Positions 8,556 through 16,564 of a stretch of DNA of 64,000 nucleotides are shown one piece after another. The position numbers and the translations under genes are program-made. Numbering within the stretch: the stretch's first letter is position 1; every line of letters starts with the position of its first letter. The notes under the pieces were generated by a model. That model was not told where the DNA came from and ran no database searches. It worked only from the letters and a program-made list of their open reading frames with translations. Source of the stretch: Pseudovibrio axinellae (lineage in GTDB: Bacteria > Pseudomonadota > Alphaproteobacteria > Rhizobiales > Stappiaceae); assembly GCF_900110875.1 (NCBI RefSeq), contig NZ_FOFM01000012.1, positions 1 to 64,000 on the forward strand, in the 5' to 3' direction.

Positions 8556-9392
8556 ATGATTGAACTGGTATCCAGCTGGCGTTGTTTTGATGGCGAGCAA
8601 CGGGTTTACAAACATGACAGTAAAGCCACCGGTACGCCGATGGAATTTGCCGTGTTCTTGCCGCGCCGTGCTTTGAATGGCGAAGAGTGCCCGACATTGA
8701 TGTACCTGTCCGGCCTTACCTGCACATGGGAAAACATGGTTTCCAAAGGTGGGTCCCAGCGCACAGCTGCAGAATTGGGCATGATCATCGTGTCTCCAGA
8801 TACCTCCCCGCGCGGCGAAGATGTGGCGGATGATGAGGCGTGGGACATGGGCAAAAGCGCTGGGTTTTACCTCAACGCAACGCAAGAGCCATGGGCGAAA
8901 CACTACCGCATGGAAGAGTACATCACGCAGGAACTCCCTGAGATTTTGGAGGAACACTTCCCGGTTGATCTTTCTGCACTGGGCGTGACGGGGCATTCCA
9001 TGGGTGGTCACGGGGCACTCACCCTTGCGATGAAGAATCCAGGCCTGTTCAAAAGCGTTTCTGCGTTTGCACCAATCGTAAACCCAATGAATTGCCCATG
9101 GGGTGAAAAAGCATTCTCTGGTTATCTGGGGTCAGACCGTTCTACATGGGCGAGCTATGATGCGTGTGAGTTGGTGAAAGCGCGCGGCTGGAAAGGTCGT
9201 ATTCTGATTGATCAAGGCACAGCCGACAGCGTGCTTGAAGTACAGCTTAAACCGTGGGCCTTTGAAAAGGCTTGTCGCGAGGAGGGTGTAGACCTCACCC
9301 TGCGCATGCAGGGTGGATACGATCACCTGTACTACTTCGTTGCAACCTTCCTGCCAGACCATATTGCTTGGCACTATGACGAATTGGTCTAG
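8556..9392 (+). CDS. fghA: S-formylglutathione hydrolase
   Basis: Serine esterase of the esterase D family that splits S-formylglutathione into formate and glutathione. The 278-residue protein has the nucleophile elbow GHSMGGHGAL (about residues 147-156), an oxyanion region YLSGLTCTWENMVSKGG near residue 55, an Asp in the DQGTADSVL segment and the catalytic His in GYDHLYYF. All are typical of FghA/FrmB. It follows frmA after a hairpin and completes the glutathione-dependent formaldehyde pathway. Confidence 0.95.
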   Translation: MIELVSSWRCFDGEQRVYKHDSKATGTPMEFAVFLPRRALNGEECPTLMYLSGLTCTWENMVSKGGSQRTAAELGMIIVSPDTSPRGEDVADDEAWDMGKSAGFYLNATQEPWAKHYRMEEYITQELPEILEEHFPVDLSALGVTGHSMGGHGALTLAMKNPGLFKSVSAFAPIVNPMNCPWGEKAFSGYLGSDRSTWASYDACELVKARGWKGRILIDQGTADSVLEVQLKPWAFEKACREEGVDLTLRMQGGYDHLYYFVATFLPDHIAWHYDELV

Positions 9393-9511
9393 CCCTTTAC
9401 CTTTACTAGACGTATGAGCGGCTTGTTGTTGGCCCAGATAAACGATAAGTAGCTCCGACGTTTTGCAGGGTTCTATACCTTGCCCAAACACGAAAACAGC
9501 CAGAGGAACGT

Positions 9512-9802
9512 ATGTCCGAATTCATCCAGAAGATCGTAACCGGTATCAACGGAAAGATTGATGGCGTCGATATGTCAAAATCAATCGCACTTAACATCAA
9601 GGATGAAGGCTTCATCATCATCGATGACCAGGGCGCTCGTGCAGAAGAAGCTGAAGCTGATTGCACAATCAGCTGTTCTGCCAAAACCTTCAAGGGCCTC
9701 GTGGATGGTTCCGTCAACCCGATGACGGCTGTGATGATGGGGAAGATCAAGATTGGTGGCGATAAGATGGTTGCCATGAACCTTGGCAAAATCTTCGGCT
9801 AA
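9512..9802 (+). CDS. SCP2 sterol-binding domain protein
   Basis: A 96-residue protein consisting only of an SCP2-like lipid-binding domain: IALNIKDEGFIIIDDQG, ADCTISCSAKTFKGLVDGS, then the closing NPMTAVMMGKIKIGGDKMVAM, the classic 'M-x-G-K-I-K-I-x-G-D' motif. AGAGGAACGT precedes the ATG. Such proteins bind hydrophobic ligands in the cytoplasm; bacterial ligands are largely unknown. It is co-directional with fghA, 119 bases downstream; a functional link to formaldehyde metabolism is not established. Confidence 0.88.
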   Translation: MSEFIQKIVTGINGKIDGVDMSKSIALNIKDEGFIIIDDQGARAEEAEADCTISCSAKTFKGLVDGSVNPMTAVMMGKIKIGGDKMVAMNLGKIFG

Positions 9803-9875
9803 TCCAGTTTGTATAAGTGCATCGGGGCACACCTGCACCGTTGTCCTGAAGGTGTTCTGCCTTTGGTAGTGTTGA

Positions 9876-9901
9876 GCCCCGACTCTGTGTGAGGTCGGGG
9901 C
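9876..9901 (+). terminator. GC-rich hairpin between convergent genes
   Basis: GCCCCGAC (9876-9883) and GTCGGGGC (9894-9901) form a perfect 8-pair stem between the SCP2 gene and the convergent AHSA1 gene. No T-run on either strand; probable bidirectional stop or 3'-end stabiliser. Confidence 0.5.
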
Positions 9902-9930
9902 ACAGAACATTTCCATAAAAGAGCATGTGG

Positions 9931-10428
9931 TTATGCAGGTTGAAGCTCTGCCAGCAATTCGTCCAGCAAGGCCATACCAGCGTTCCAGCCCTGGCTCATG
10001 CCGCCGATCGCAGCTTCAAAACAAGCAATTTCCGCTTCTGTCGCGTTATGGGGCACCCAGGTTAACCGCATCTTGGTTGCGTCACCATCTTGCTCAAATA
10101 TAACGGTGGTTAGCAAAACGCGGGGCCAGTCCACCATCATAGGACTGGAAATTACGTTCCAGTCTGCGTCTGAGGTGGCGTGCAGCCAGACCAGTTTCTC
10201 AGGCTTGGTGACTTCTGTATATTCTACGCGCTGGAAGTTGGAATTCCCCTCCCACTTCATTTCGTGCAGCCAAAGGCCGCCCTGCTTGACATCTAGCTTA
10301 TGGACGATGCTTTCCACATTGGGGCCGTACCAGCGCGAGACCAAGTCTGCCTCGGTCCAAGTGCGCCACACAAGCTCACGTGGTGCGTTGAAAGTCCTCT
10401 CCAGTACATAGCTTGGTAGTTCCTTCAT
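9931..10428 (-). CDS. AHSA1/SRPBCC-family protein
   Basis: A 165-residue START-like (SRPBCC) protein of the Activator-of-Hsp90-ATPase-1 homology group. Family marks are LERTFNAPRELVWRTWTEAD and WYGPN at the N-terminus and GMSQGWNAGMALLDELLAEL at the C-terminus. The hydrophobic cavity should bind a small ligand, but none is known. It is encoded 13 bases downstream of an ArsR-family gene, the standard ArsR-AHSA1 operon of proteobacteria, and is presumably controlled by that regulator. Confidence 0.88.
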   Translation of the reverse strand: MKELPSYVLERTFNAPRELVWRTWTEADLVSRWYGPNVESIVHKLDVKQGGLWLHEMKWEGNSNFQRVEYTEVTKPEKLVWLHATSDADWNVISSPMMVDWPRVLLTTVIFEQDGDATKMRLTWVPHNATEAEIACFEAAIGGMSQGWNAGMALLDELLAELQPA

Positions 10429-10441
10429 TCCTATTCCCTCC

Positions 10442-10795
10442 TCAACTCTCAGATCTCTTCAATTCCTCCAGTAGATCATCCAGCTGATCGAAGCTGGTTG
10501 ACCAAAACTGGGAAAACTCTTCCAGCCAGTGCACTGCATCGCGCATGGGGCCGGCCTTAAGCCGCGCCGGGCGACGCTGCCGGTCTACGGCGCGTTCAAT
10601 CAACCCTGCCCGTTCCAGAACTTTAAGGTGTTTGGAGACAGCTGGCTGGCTTAGCCGAAATGGCTCAGCAAGCTCACCCACTGAGGCTTCGCCGTCCGCC
10701 AAACGGGTTAAAATCGCGCGGCGGGTTGGGTCTGCCAGCGCTGCAAATACGGCGTCCAGATTGGCTTGATGGGGAACGTGATTGACCTGTTGCAT
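10442..10795 (-). CDS. ArsR-family repressor of the AHSA1 operon
   Basis: A 117-residue winged-helix regulator: AALADPTRRAILTRLADGE, then helix-turn-helix LAEPFRLSQPAVSKHLKVLERAGLI, then the basic wing VDRQRRPARLKAGP, and a C-terminal helix EFSQFWSTSFDQLDDLLEEL. This is the SdpR-like type without metal-binding Cys. A longer GTG start at 10825 lies inside a TTGACG promoter-like element, so I prefer the ATG at 10795, which leaves a palindrome directly at the start codon and suggests a leaderless or very short-leader mRNA. Autoregulation is likely. Confidence 0.85.
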   Translation of the reverse strand: MQQVNHVPHQANLDAVFAALADPTRRAILTRLADGEASVGELAEPFRLSQPAVSKHLKVLERAGLIERAVDRQRRPARLKAGPMRDAVHWLEEFSQFWSTSFDQLDDLLEELKRSES

Positions 10796-10830
10796 AACCA
10801 GATGGTTATATATAATCGTCGTCACGTCAA
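10795..10830 (-). promoter_or_regulatory. Promoter with palindromic operator of the ArsR-AHSA1 operon
   Basis: On the minus strand TTGACG (10830-10825) is followed by an AT-rich TATATATAAC block and the palindrome TAACCATCTGGTTA (10808-10795), which abuts the ATG. The overlap of promoter, operator and start codon fits direct repression. The spacer from TTGACG to TATAAC is only about 14 bases, so the exact -10 is uncertain. Confidence 0.5.
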
Positions 10831-10860
10831 GTAGGAAATGACGTGGGGAATAAGCTGGCT

Positions 10861-10897
10861 AAAAACAAACCCTGCCTTCGCGTTGAAAGCAGGGTTT
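10861..10897 (-). terminator. Rho-independent terminator of proC
   Basis: On the minus strand AAACCCTGC (10897-10889) pairs with GCAGGGTTT (10875-10867) and continues into GTTTTT. It lies just downstream of the proC stop codon. Confidence 0.8.
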
Positions 10898-10918
10898 TAC
10901 TTGCGCTGTGAATGTTTG

Positions 10919-11749
10919 TTAGCCTAGCTCTTGGCTGCGTTTACGTGCTGCTGCTACGGCACGTGAAAGAAGCGCTGGCATGCCATCCTTCTCGTTCATA
11001 AGCACATCCAGCGCTGCTGCTGTGGTGCCATTGGGGGATGTTACGTTGACGCGCAGTTGGGACGGGCTGTCGCTGGCATCTTCCGCCAGTTGTCCTGCGC
11101 CGCCAACGGTGGCCTTGGCCAATTGCATTGCCAGTTCCTCCGGCAAACCTTGTTCGATCCCTGCTTGAGCAAGCGTTTCGATCAAGTGGAATACATAAGC
11201 AGGTCCAGACCCGGAAACAGCGGTTACTGCATCCATCTGGCTTTCTTTCTCCAGTACCACGCACTGGCCCACTGCGCTGAGCAATTCCTGCGCCATCGCC
11301 ACATTATCCTGCGAACAATGGGCGTTACCGATAAGCGCTGTAATACCACGGCCAATGGCCGCTGGTGTGTTTGGCATTGCGCGAACAATCGGGCTGCCCT
11401 CGCCAACAAGAGAGTGAAGCGTATGAAGGTTTGTGCCAGCGGCAACGGAGATAAACACCGTGCCCCCACCACCGATCGCGACAACCTGCGGGGTTGCATC
11501 GCCCAACATTTGCGGCTTCACCGCCAAAATGCAAACAGCTGGGCGTGATGGAAGGTCTTGATTTAGCTTTAGACCGTGATCGACTAAGGATTTGAGCCAA
11601 TCAGAGGGATAAGGATCAATGACTGTGGTACTGGATGGCAGCACACCTGCTTCAAGCCAGCCCTGCAACATGGCAGAGCCCATTTTTCCGCAGCCAAGCA
11701 AAATCAGGCCGTTTGTGTTTATCTCTTTAATGTGACTAAGCTTCGACAT
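10919..11749 (-). CDS. proC: Pyrroline-5-carboxylate reductase
   Basis: NAD(P)H-dependent last enzyme of proline synthesis, reducing pyrroline-5-carboxylate to L-proline. The 276-residue protein begins its Rossmann fold with LILLGCGKMGSAMLQGWL, and has AVKPQ (residues about 75-79), RAMPNTPAAIGRGIT and the C-terminal signature VSGSGPAYVFHLIETLAQAG followed by LRVNVTSPNGTTAAALDVL. All core residues of ProC appear present. It is a single gene with its own terminator. The DadA-like gene downstream on the other strand is a possible but unproven metabolic neighbour. Confidence 0.95.
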   Translation of the reverse strand: MSKLSHIKEINTNGLILLGCGKMGSAMLQGWLEAGVLPSSTTVIDPYPSDWLKSLVDHGLKLNQDLPSRPAVCILAVKPQMLGDATPQVVAIGGGGTVFISVAAGTNLHTLHSLVGEGSPIVRAMPNTPAAIGRGITALIGNAHCSQDNVAMAQELLSAVGQCVVLEKESQMDAVTAVSGSGPAYVFHLIETLAQAGIEQGLPEELAMQLAKATVGGAGQLAEDASDSPSQLRVNVTSPNGTTAAALDVLMNEKDGMPALLSRAVAAARKRSQELG

Positions 11750-12352
11750 CGATCAACTTCCGTAGTTCGCTAAATTCAAACGCGGATCATCCAGTTCCAG
11801 GGCGAACTTACGCGGAACAAGACCTGATTGGAACCAGTTCACGAGCGTGTAAATGGAATAGACGGGTAAACCGGTCAGTTTTCGAATGTCATTGTGTAAA
11901 GAATGGTGACGCAGATTTCGTAGCTCGATCTTGTGACTTTTCAACGCTCGTGAGTTTGCATGATGCCCGTCACCCACTTGAAGCGGCCGTCAGGATCTCT
12001 CCGCACCCCCAAAAGCGATCAGTCAGTACTTGTGTGTTTGGCTCGCCACCCTAAAGCCATTGCCAAGGAAGCAAGGAACTGGCCCCTCAACGTGAGCCAG
12101 CCTTTAGAAGAGAGCAATGCACCTGTATGCCGTTGGATGGGGTAGGACTAAGATGGCTATAATACAGAAGCTTACTTGTGCTGTCAGATTCTATCAGGCA
12201 AAGTTTTTCTCAGTAAAAGACCTGATGGGAACGTTGTTTAAATCACAAAGCGGCGATGTGTTTATCCTGCATTTGGCAAATTTGTGCGATTGCCGGCGTC
12301 GGGAGAGCATTGAGCGCGGCGTATTTTCTCGAACTGCGGTGATGGGGGGCGC
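11750..12352. other. Intergenic stretch between proC and the DadA-like gene
   Basis: About 600 bases between divergent genes. A 74-codon minus-strand ORF with a GTG start (11753-11977) ends three bases before proC, but it has no ribosome binding site or family I recognise. I see no clear repeat or terminator. Both promoters should lie here. Confidence 0.4.
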
Positions 12353-13594
12353 ATGAAGAAAAATAATGTCGTTGTCATTGGCGCTGGGATCGTTGGTGTA
12401 TCAACAGCTTTATGGCTGAAGCGTGAGGGGCATGATGTGACCCTCATCGACAAAGGTGAACCTGGGATGGGCGCATCTTTTGGCAACGCGGGTGTTTTGG
12501 CCAGTTGCTCAGTGACCCCAGTCACGGCGCCGGGCCTGATCATGAAAGGCCCTAAGTTTCTGCTCGACCCGAACTTCCCTTTGTTTCTGCGCTGGAGTTA
12601 TCTGCCAAAGTTGGCGGGTTGGCTGATGCGGTATCTCTCACATGCAACGGACAAAGAAACCCGCCGTATCGCGCAGGGGCTGGCGCCGATTGTGGGTGAT
12701 AGCGTGGAGCTGCACCGTGCGTTGGTGGAAGGGACCAACGCTGCAAAGTGGCTTCAGGAAAGCACCTACAGCTTTGCCTACAACGACAGAGCCGCCTTTG
12801 AAGCAGACGCATACACCTGGGAGCTGCGCCGCAATGCCGGGTTTGTGCCCGAACTTATTGAAGGCGATGCCGTTCAGGAGTTGGAACCGATCCTTTCCAA
12901 AAATATCAAACTGCTGGCATTGATGCGGGACCATGGGTTTATTCTGGACCCAGGTGCCTATGTACAGGATCTGGTGCAGGTTTTTGAGGATATGGGCGGC
13001 CTGTTGGTGCAGGCCGAGGTGAAGGATTTCGATTTGTCGGGCGGCTCGATTTCAGCTGTTATGACCGACAAAGGACGTTTTGAGTGCGATCGGGCGGTTC
13101 TGGCATGTGGTGTCTGGTCCAAACCTTTGATGAAGAAGCTTGGCATCAACGTGCCGCTGGAAGCAGAGCGCGGTTACCACATTTTATTCAAGAACCCGAG
13201 TGAACAGCCGAGCCAGCCAATCATGGTGGCTTCTGGAAAATTTGTGGCAACGCCAATGGCACAAGGGTTGCGCTGTGCCGGTGTTGTTGAGTTTGGCGGG
13301 CTGGAAGCGGGGGCTTCCAAAGCACCTCTGGCTCTACTACGCAAAAAGGTTCGCGAGAACTTCCCAAATCTGGAAGCGTCAAGCGAAGAGGAATGGTTGG
13401 GCTTCCGCCCTGCGCCATCGGACAGTCTCCCCCTCATCGGTGAAGTGCGCAAAAGCGGTGTTTATGCAGCGTTTGGGCATCACCATATCGGGCTGACGGG
13501 CGGTCCAAAAACCGGGCGGCTGGTCTCCGATCTGATCAGCGGCAAACGCCCCAATAACGATATAAGCCCTTACGACCCGCACAGGTTTACTTAG
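12353..13594 (+). CDS. DadA-like FAD-dependent amino acid dehydrogenase
   Basis: A 413-residue flavoprotein of the DAO/D-amino-acid dehydrogenase family. The N-terminus carries the FAD dinucleotide fold VVVIGAGIVGVSTALWLKREG with the acidic end at LIDKGEPG and the family motif GASFGNAGVL. The C-terminus has LGFRPAPSDSLPLIGEV and FGHHHIGLTGGPKTGRL, the closing FAD contact. Such enzymes oxidise D-amino acids or cyclic imino acids such as D-hydroxyproline at the membrane, passing electrons to quinone. The TRAP transporter starts 32 bases downstream with no terminator between, so this enzyme probably acts on the imported solute. Exact substrate unknown. Confidence 0.88.
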   Translation: MKKNNVVVIGAGIVGVSTALWLKREGHDVTLIDKGEPGMGASFGNAGVLASCSVTPVTAPGLIMKGPKFLLDPNFPLFLRWSYLPKLAGWLMRYLSHATDKETRRIAQGLAPIVGDSVELHRALVEGTNAAKWLQESTYSFAYNDRAAFEADAYTWELRRNAGFVPELIEGDAVQELEPILSKNIKLLALMRDHGFILDPGAYVQDLVQVFEDMGGLLVQAEVKDFDLSGGSISAVMTDKGRFECDRAVLACGVWSKPLMKKLGINVPLEAERGYHILFKNPSEQPSQPIMVASGKFVATPMAQGLRCAGVVEFGGLEAGASKAPLALLRKKVRENFPNLEASSEEEWLGFRPAPSDSLPLIGEVRKSGVYAAFGHHHIGLTGGPKTGRLVSDLISGKRPNNDISPYDPHRFT

Positions 13595-13626
13595 GGCGTC
13601 ACAAATTTTCTTGGAGGAGAGAACAT

Positions 13627-14607
13627 ATGAAAAAATCTAATTTACTGGTTACACTTAGCGTTTCAGCTATGGCGTTGGGCGCAACTGCCGCGTTTGCTGA
13701 AAAGTGGGACCTGCCCATGGCGTACTCAGGGTCCAACTTCCACTCTGTGACGGGTGCAGAGTTTGCAGCTTGTATTACCTCTGGTACCGGCGGCGAAATC
13801 GACGTCACGACCCATCCGGGCGGGTCTCTGTTCAAGGGCGGCGATATCAAGCGGGCAATTCAGACTGGTCAGGTGCCAATTGGTGAGCGCCTGCTTTCCG
13901 GTCACCAAAACGAAAACGCGCTGTTTGGCGTGGATTCTGTTCCATTCCTTGCAACATCATTTGATGAGGCGGGAAAGCTTTGGACAGCTGCAAAGCCTGC
14001 GCTTGAGGACGTTCTTGGCCAGCAGAACCTGACGCTGCTGTATTCTGTGCCGTGGCCGCCACAGGGCCTGTACTTCAAAAATGCAGTCAATTCTGTTGCT
14101 GAGATGGAAGGCATTAAATTTCGGTCCTACAACATTGCAACTGCGCGCTTTGCAGAGCTGACCGGCATGCTGCCAGTTTCAATTGAAGCAGCGGAAATCT
14201 CACAGGCGTTTGCAACCGGTGTTGCCGACTCCATGATCTCCTCTGGCGCAACTGGTTATGACCGTAAAGTGTGGGAGAGCCTCAATTACTTCTACGCAGT
14301 GGATGCATGGCTGCCGCGCAACTACATGCTCGTGAACTCTGATGTCTGGGCAGGTGTTTCTGACAAGAACAAAGGCATCATTGAGGGCTGTGCGGCGGCG
14401 GCAGAAGCAACTGGCCTTCAACGCTCTATCGACTACACAAACTTCACTCTTGATGGCCTGCGTGAGGGCGGCATGAAGGTTGAGAAGGGAAGCGAGCAGA
14501 TGCAAGCAGACCTGCAGGAAATTGGTGCAACCATGACTGCAGAATGGCTTGAAGCTGCTGGCGAGAACGGCGAAACTGTTGTCAGCGCCTTTAAAACAAT
14601 GAAATAA
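13627..14607 (+). CDS. dctP: TRAP transporter solute-binding protein (DctP family)
   Basis: Periplasmic receptor of 326 residues. A Sec signal peptide is clear (MKKSNLLVTLSVSAMALGA to AFA|EKWDL). The core has SVTGAEFAACITSGTGGEID, typical of strand-helix 1, the GGDIKRAIQTGQVPIGE region and the carboxylate-binding segment GIKFRSYNIATARFAELTG with the conserved Arg. AGGAGA precedes the ATG. It is placed between the DadA-like gene and the two permease genes. A hairpin terminator directly after it should give excess binding protein over permease. Confidence 0.92.
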   Translation: MKKSNLLVTLSVSAMALGATAAFAEKWDLPMAYSGSNFHSVTGAEFAACITSGTGGEIDVTTHPGGSLFKGGDIKRAIQTGQVPIGERLLSGHQNENALFGVDSVPFLATSFDEAGKLWTAAKPALEDVLGQQNLTLLYSVPWPPQGLYFKNAVNSVAEMEGIKFRSYNIATARFAELTGMLPVSIEAAEISQAFATGVADSMISSGATGYDRKVWESLNYFYAVDAWLPRNYMLVNSDVWAGVSDKNKGIIEGCAAAAEATGLQRSIDYTNFTLDGLREGGMKVEKGSEQMQADLQEIGATMTAEWLEAAGENGETVVSAFKTMK

Positions 14608-14613
14608 GCACGC

Positions 14614-14655
14614 AAAAGCCGGAGATCCGTTTGGAACTCCGGCTTTTCTTCTTTT
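14614..14655 (+). terminator. Attenuating terminator between dctP and dctQ
   Basis: AAAAGCCGGAG (14614-14624) pairs perfectly with CTCCGGCTTTT (14637-14647), followed by CTTCTTTT. It is a strong intrinsic terminator inside an operon, so only part of transcription would reach the permease genes. Confidence 0.8.
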
Positions 14656-14668
14656 GAGGGGAAGAACA

Positions 14669-15202
14669 ATGAAGCTGACACGCGCACTGCGCTTTGGGCT
14701 GGATGGGATCTACAAGACAGCCGGAGTTCTCGCCGCGCTCTGTCTGATTGCCATTCTCGGGTTGATTGTCGTGCAGATGCTGGCACGTTGGACGGGAGAG
14801 GTCTTTCCGGGCGCCGCAGAATATGCAGGCTATGCCATGGCCGCCGCCAGTTTCCTTGCATTTGCCAATGCCTTGAACAAGGGGATCCATATTCGCGTAT
14901 CCATCCTGCACCAAATGCTGGGCAAGACCGCACAGCGCATTTTGGAAATCTGGTGTTTTGCCATTGGTTCCGCCACGGTGTGGTACTTCGTGTACTACGC
15001 TTATCGCTTTGTGTACTGGTCGTGGAAGTTCAACGACATCAGTCAGGGGCAGGACCGGACGCCGCTGTGGATTCCGCAGGGCTTTATGTTCGTTGGTGCC
15101 GTGATCCTTGCGATTGCTCTTACAGACCACCTCCTTCAACTCATTTTCACTGGCAAGCACCGTATTGCGCCTGAACTTGAAGAAGCAGTTGCCGGAGAAT
15201 AA
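14669..15202 (+). CDS. dctQ: TRAP transporter small permease (DctQ)
   Basis: A 177-residue inner-membrane protein with four hydrophobic segments (about residues 15-38, 50-70, 90-110, 135-155), the DctQ pattern. GEVFPGAAEYAGYAMAAASF matches the conserved loop after helix 1. I use the ATG at 14669 because GAGGGG lies upstream; the longer frame begins only at a TTG. dctM begins five bases after its stop. DctQ couples the binding protein to the large permease in sodium-driven uptake. Confidence 0.88.
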   Translation: MKLTRALRFGLDGIYKTAGVLAALCLIAILGLIVVQMLARWTGEVFPGAAEYAGYAMAAASFLAFANALNKGIHIRVSILHQMLGKTAQRILEIWCFAIGSATVWYFVYYAYRFVYWSWKFNDISQGQDRTPLWIPQGFMFVGAVILAIALTDHLLQLIFTGKHRIAPELEEAVAGE

Positions 15203-15207
15203 GAGCA

Positions 15208-16521
15208 ATGGAAAATATAAGCATTATCATCTTGTTCCTGTTTGTCATGTTCACCTTGCTTGGCACCGGCGTTTGGGTCGGCCTGGCGCTCATGGGTGTG
15301 GCATGGGTTGGCATGGAATTGTTTACCACCCGCCCTGTTGGCGATGTGATGTTGACGACCATCTGGTCCTCCGCCTCTTCGTGGACATTGACCGCGCTGC
15401 CGCTGTTCATCTGGATGGGTGAGATCCTCTACCGAACCCGATTGTCGCAAGATATGTTCCGCGGCCTCGCCCCTTGGATGGCCCGCCTGCCCGGTGGTCT
15501 GGTTCACACCAACATTGTCGGCTGTACCGTCTTTGCAGCGGTCTCCGGTTCTTCCGCTGCCACGCTGACCACCGTTGGCAAGATGTCTATTCCCGAGCTG
15601 CGCAAGCGTGATTATCCGGAAAAAATGATCATTGGCACGCTCGCTGGGGCTGCAACCCTTGGCCTCATGATCCCGCCGTCCCTGACGCTGATCGTGTATG
15701 GCGTGACCATCAACGAGAGTATCTCCAAGCTGTTCTTTGCGGGCATTGTTCCGGGCATCGTGCTAGCTGGCATGTTCATGGCCTATGTAGCGGTCACCTC
15801 CAAAGTTTCCTCTGCATGGGAACCGGCGGCAGAGCCTGAGATGAGCTTTGCTGAGAAGGTGAAAAACACCCGCTTCCTGCTGCCAGTGATCCTGCTGATC
15901 CTTGTCGTGATTGGCTCCATGTATCTCGGCTATGCCACAGCGACAGAAGCCGCCGCCTTTGGCGTGATTGGAAGCCTGATCCTTGCCGCGTCGCAAGGCT
16001 CGCTGTCGTGGAATAGTTTCACAAGCAGCCTCATGGGGGCGACTTATACCTCCTCCATGATTGCGTTGATCCTTGCCGGTGCTGCGTTCCTGTCGCTTTC
16101 CATGGGCTTTACGGGCCTGCCACGCGGTCTGGCTGACATGATCGCAATGCTGGAATTAAGCCGCTTTGAGCTGCTGATGGTGTTGCTGGTGTTCTATGTG
16201 ATCCTGGGCATGTTCCTTGATGGGATATCCTCTGTGGTGCTGACCATGGCCGTGGTGGAACCAATGATCCGTCAGGCCGGCATTGACCTGATCTGGTTTG
16301 GTATCTTCATCGTGGTGGTGGTTGAGATGGCGCAGATTACGCCGCCGATTGGGTTTAACCTGTTCGTGCTGCAAGGCATGACCAACTATCAGATGGGCTT
16401 CATCGCACGTGCAGCGTTTCCGATGTTCCTGATCATGGTTGCCATGGTGTTCGTTTTGATCGCGTTTCCTGAGGTCGCCACATGGCTGCCGGAGAACATT
16501 CGAAACAGGCCAGGCGACTAA
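15208..16521 (+). CDS. dctM: TRAP transporter large permease (DctM)
   Basis: A 437-residue protein with about 12 hydrophobic segments. Family signatures are seen: ALPLFIWMGEILYRT, the GCTVFAAVSGSSAATLTTVG motif, GTLAGAATLGLMIPPSLTLI and, near the C-terminus, QITPPIGFNLFVLQGM. It forms the sodium/solute channel with DctQ. A terminator follows the stop codon. The solute is probably the substrate of the co-transcribed DadA-like dehydrogenase. Confidence 0.95.
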   Translation: MENISIIILFLFVMFTLLGTGVWVGLALMGVAWVGMELFTTRPVGDVMLTTIWSSASSWTLTALPLFIWMGEILYRTRLSQDMFRGLAPWMARLPGGLVHTNIVGCTVFAAVSGSSAATLTTVGKMSIPELRKRDYPEKMIIGTLAGAATLGLMIPPSLTLIVYGVTINESISKLFFAGIVPGIVLAGMFMAYVAVTSKVSSAWEPAAEPEMSFAEKVKNTRFLLPVILLILVVIGSMYLGYATATEAAAFGVIGSLILAASQGSLSWNSFTSSLMGATYTSSMIALILAGAAFLSLSMGFTGLPRGLADMIAMLELSRFELLMVLLVFYVILGMFLDGISSVVLTMAVVEPMIRQAGIDLIWFGIFIVVVVEMAQITPPIGFNLFVLQGMTNYQMGFIARAAFPMFLIMVAMVFVLIAFPEVATWLPENIRNRPGD

Positions 16522-16529
16522 AGCAAGGT

Positions 16530-16564
16530 GCCCCCGGTGTGCGAAAGCGTGTCGGGGGCTTTTA
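16530..16564 (+). terminator. Rho-independent terminator after dctM
   Basis: GCCCCCG (16530-16536) pairs with CGGGGGC (16553-16559); the interior GTGTGCG/CGTGT adds weak pairing. TTTTATAT follows. Confidence 0.85.

Noticed and set aside
11753-11977. 74-codon minus-strand ORF ending three bases before proC
   Set aside because: Protein-like stretch LTGLPVYSIYTLVNWFQSG tempted me, but the GTG start has no ribosome binding site and no family is recognised. It could be a gene remnant.
12117-12356. 79-codon ORF overlapping the start of the DadA-like gene
   Set aside because: No ribosome binding site and random-looking sequence.
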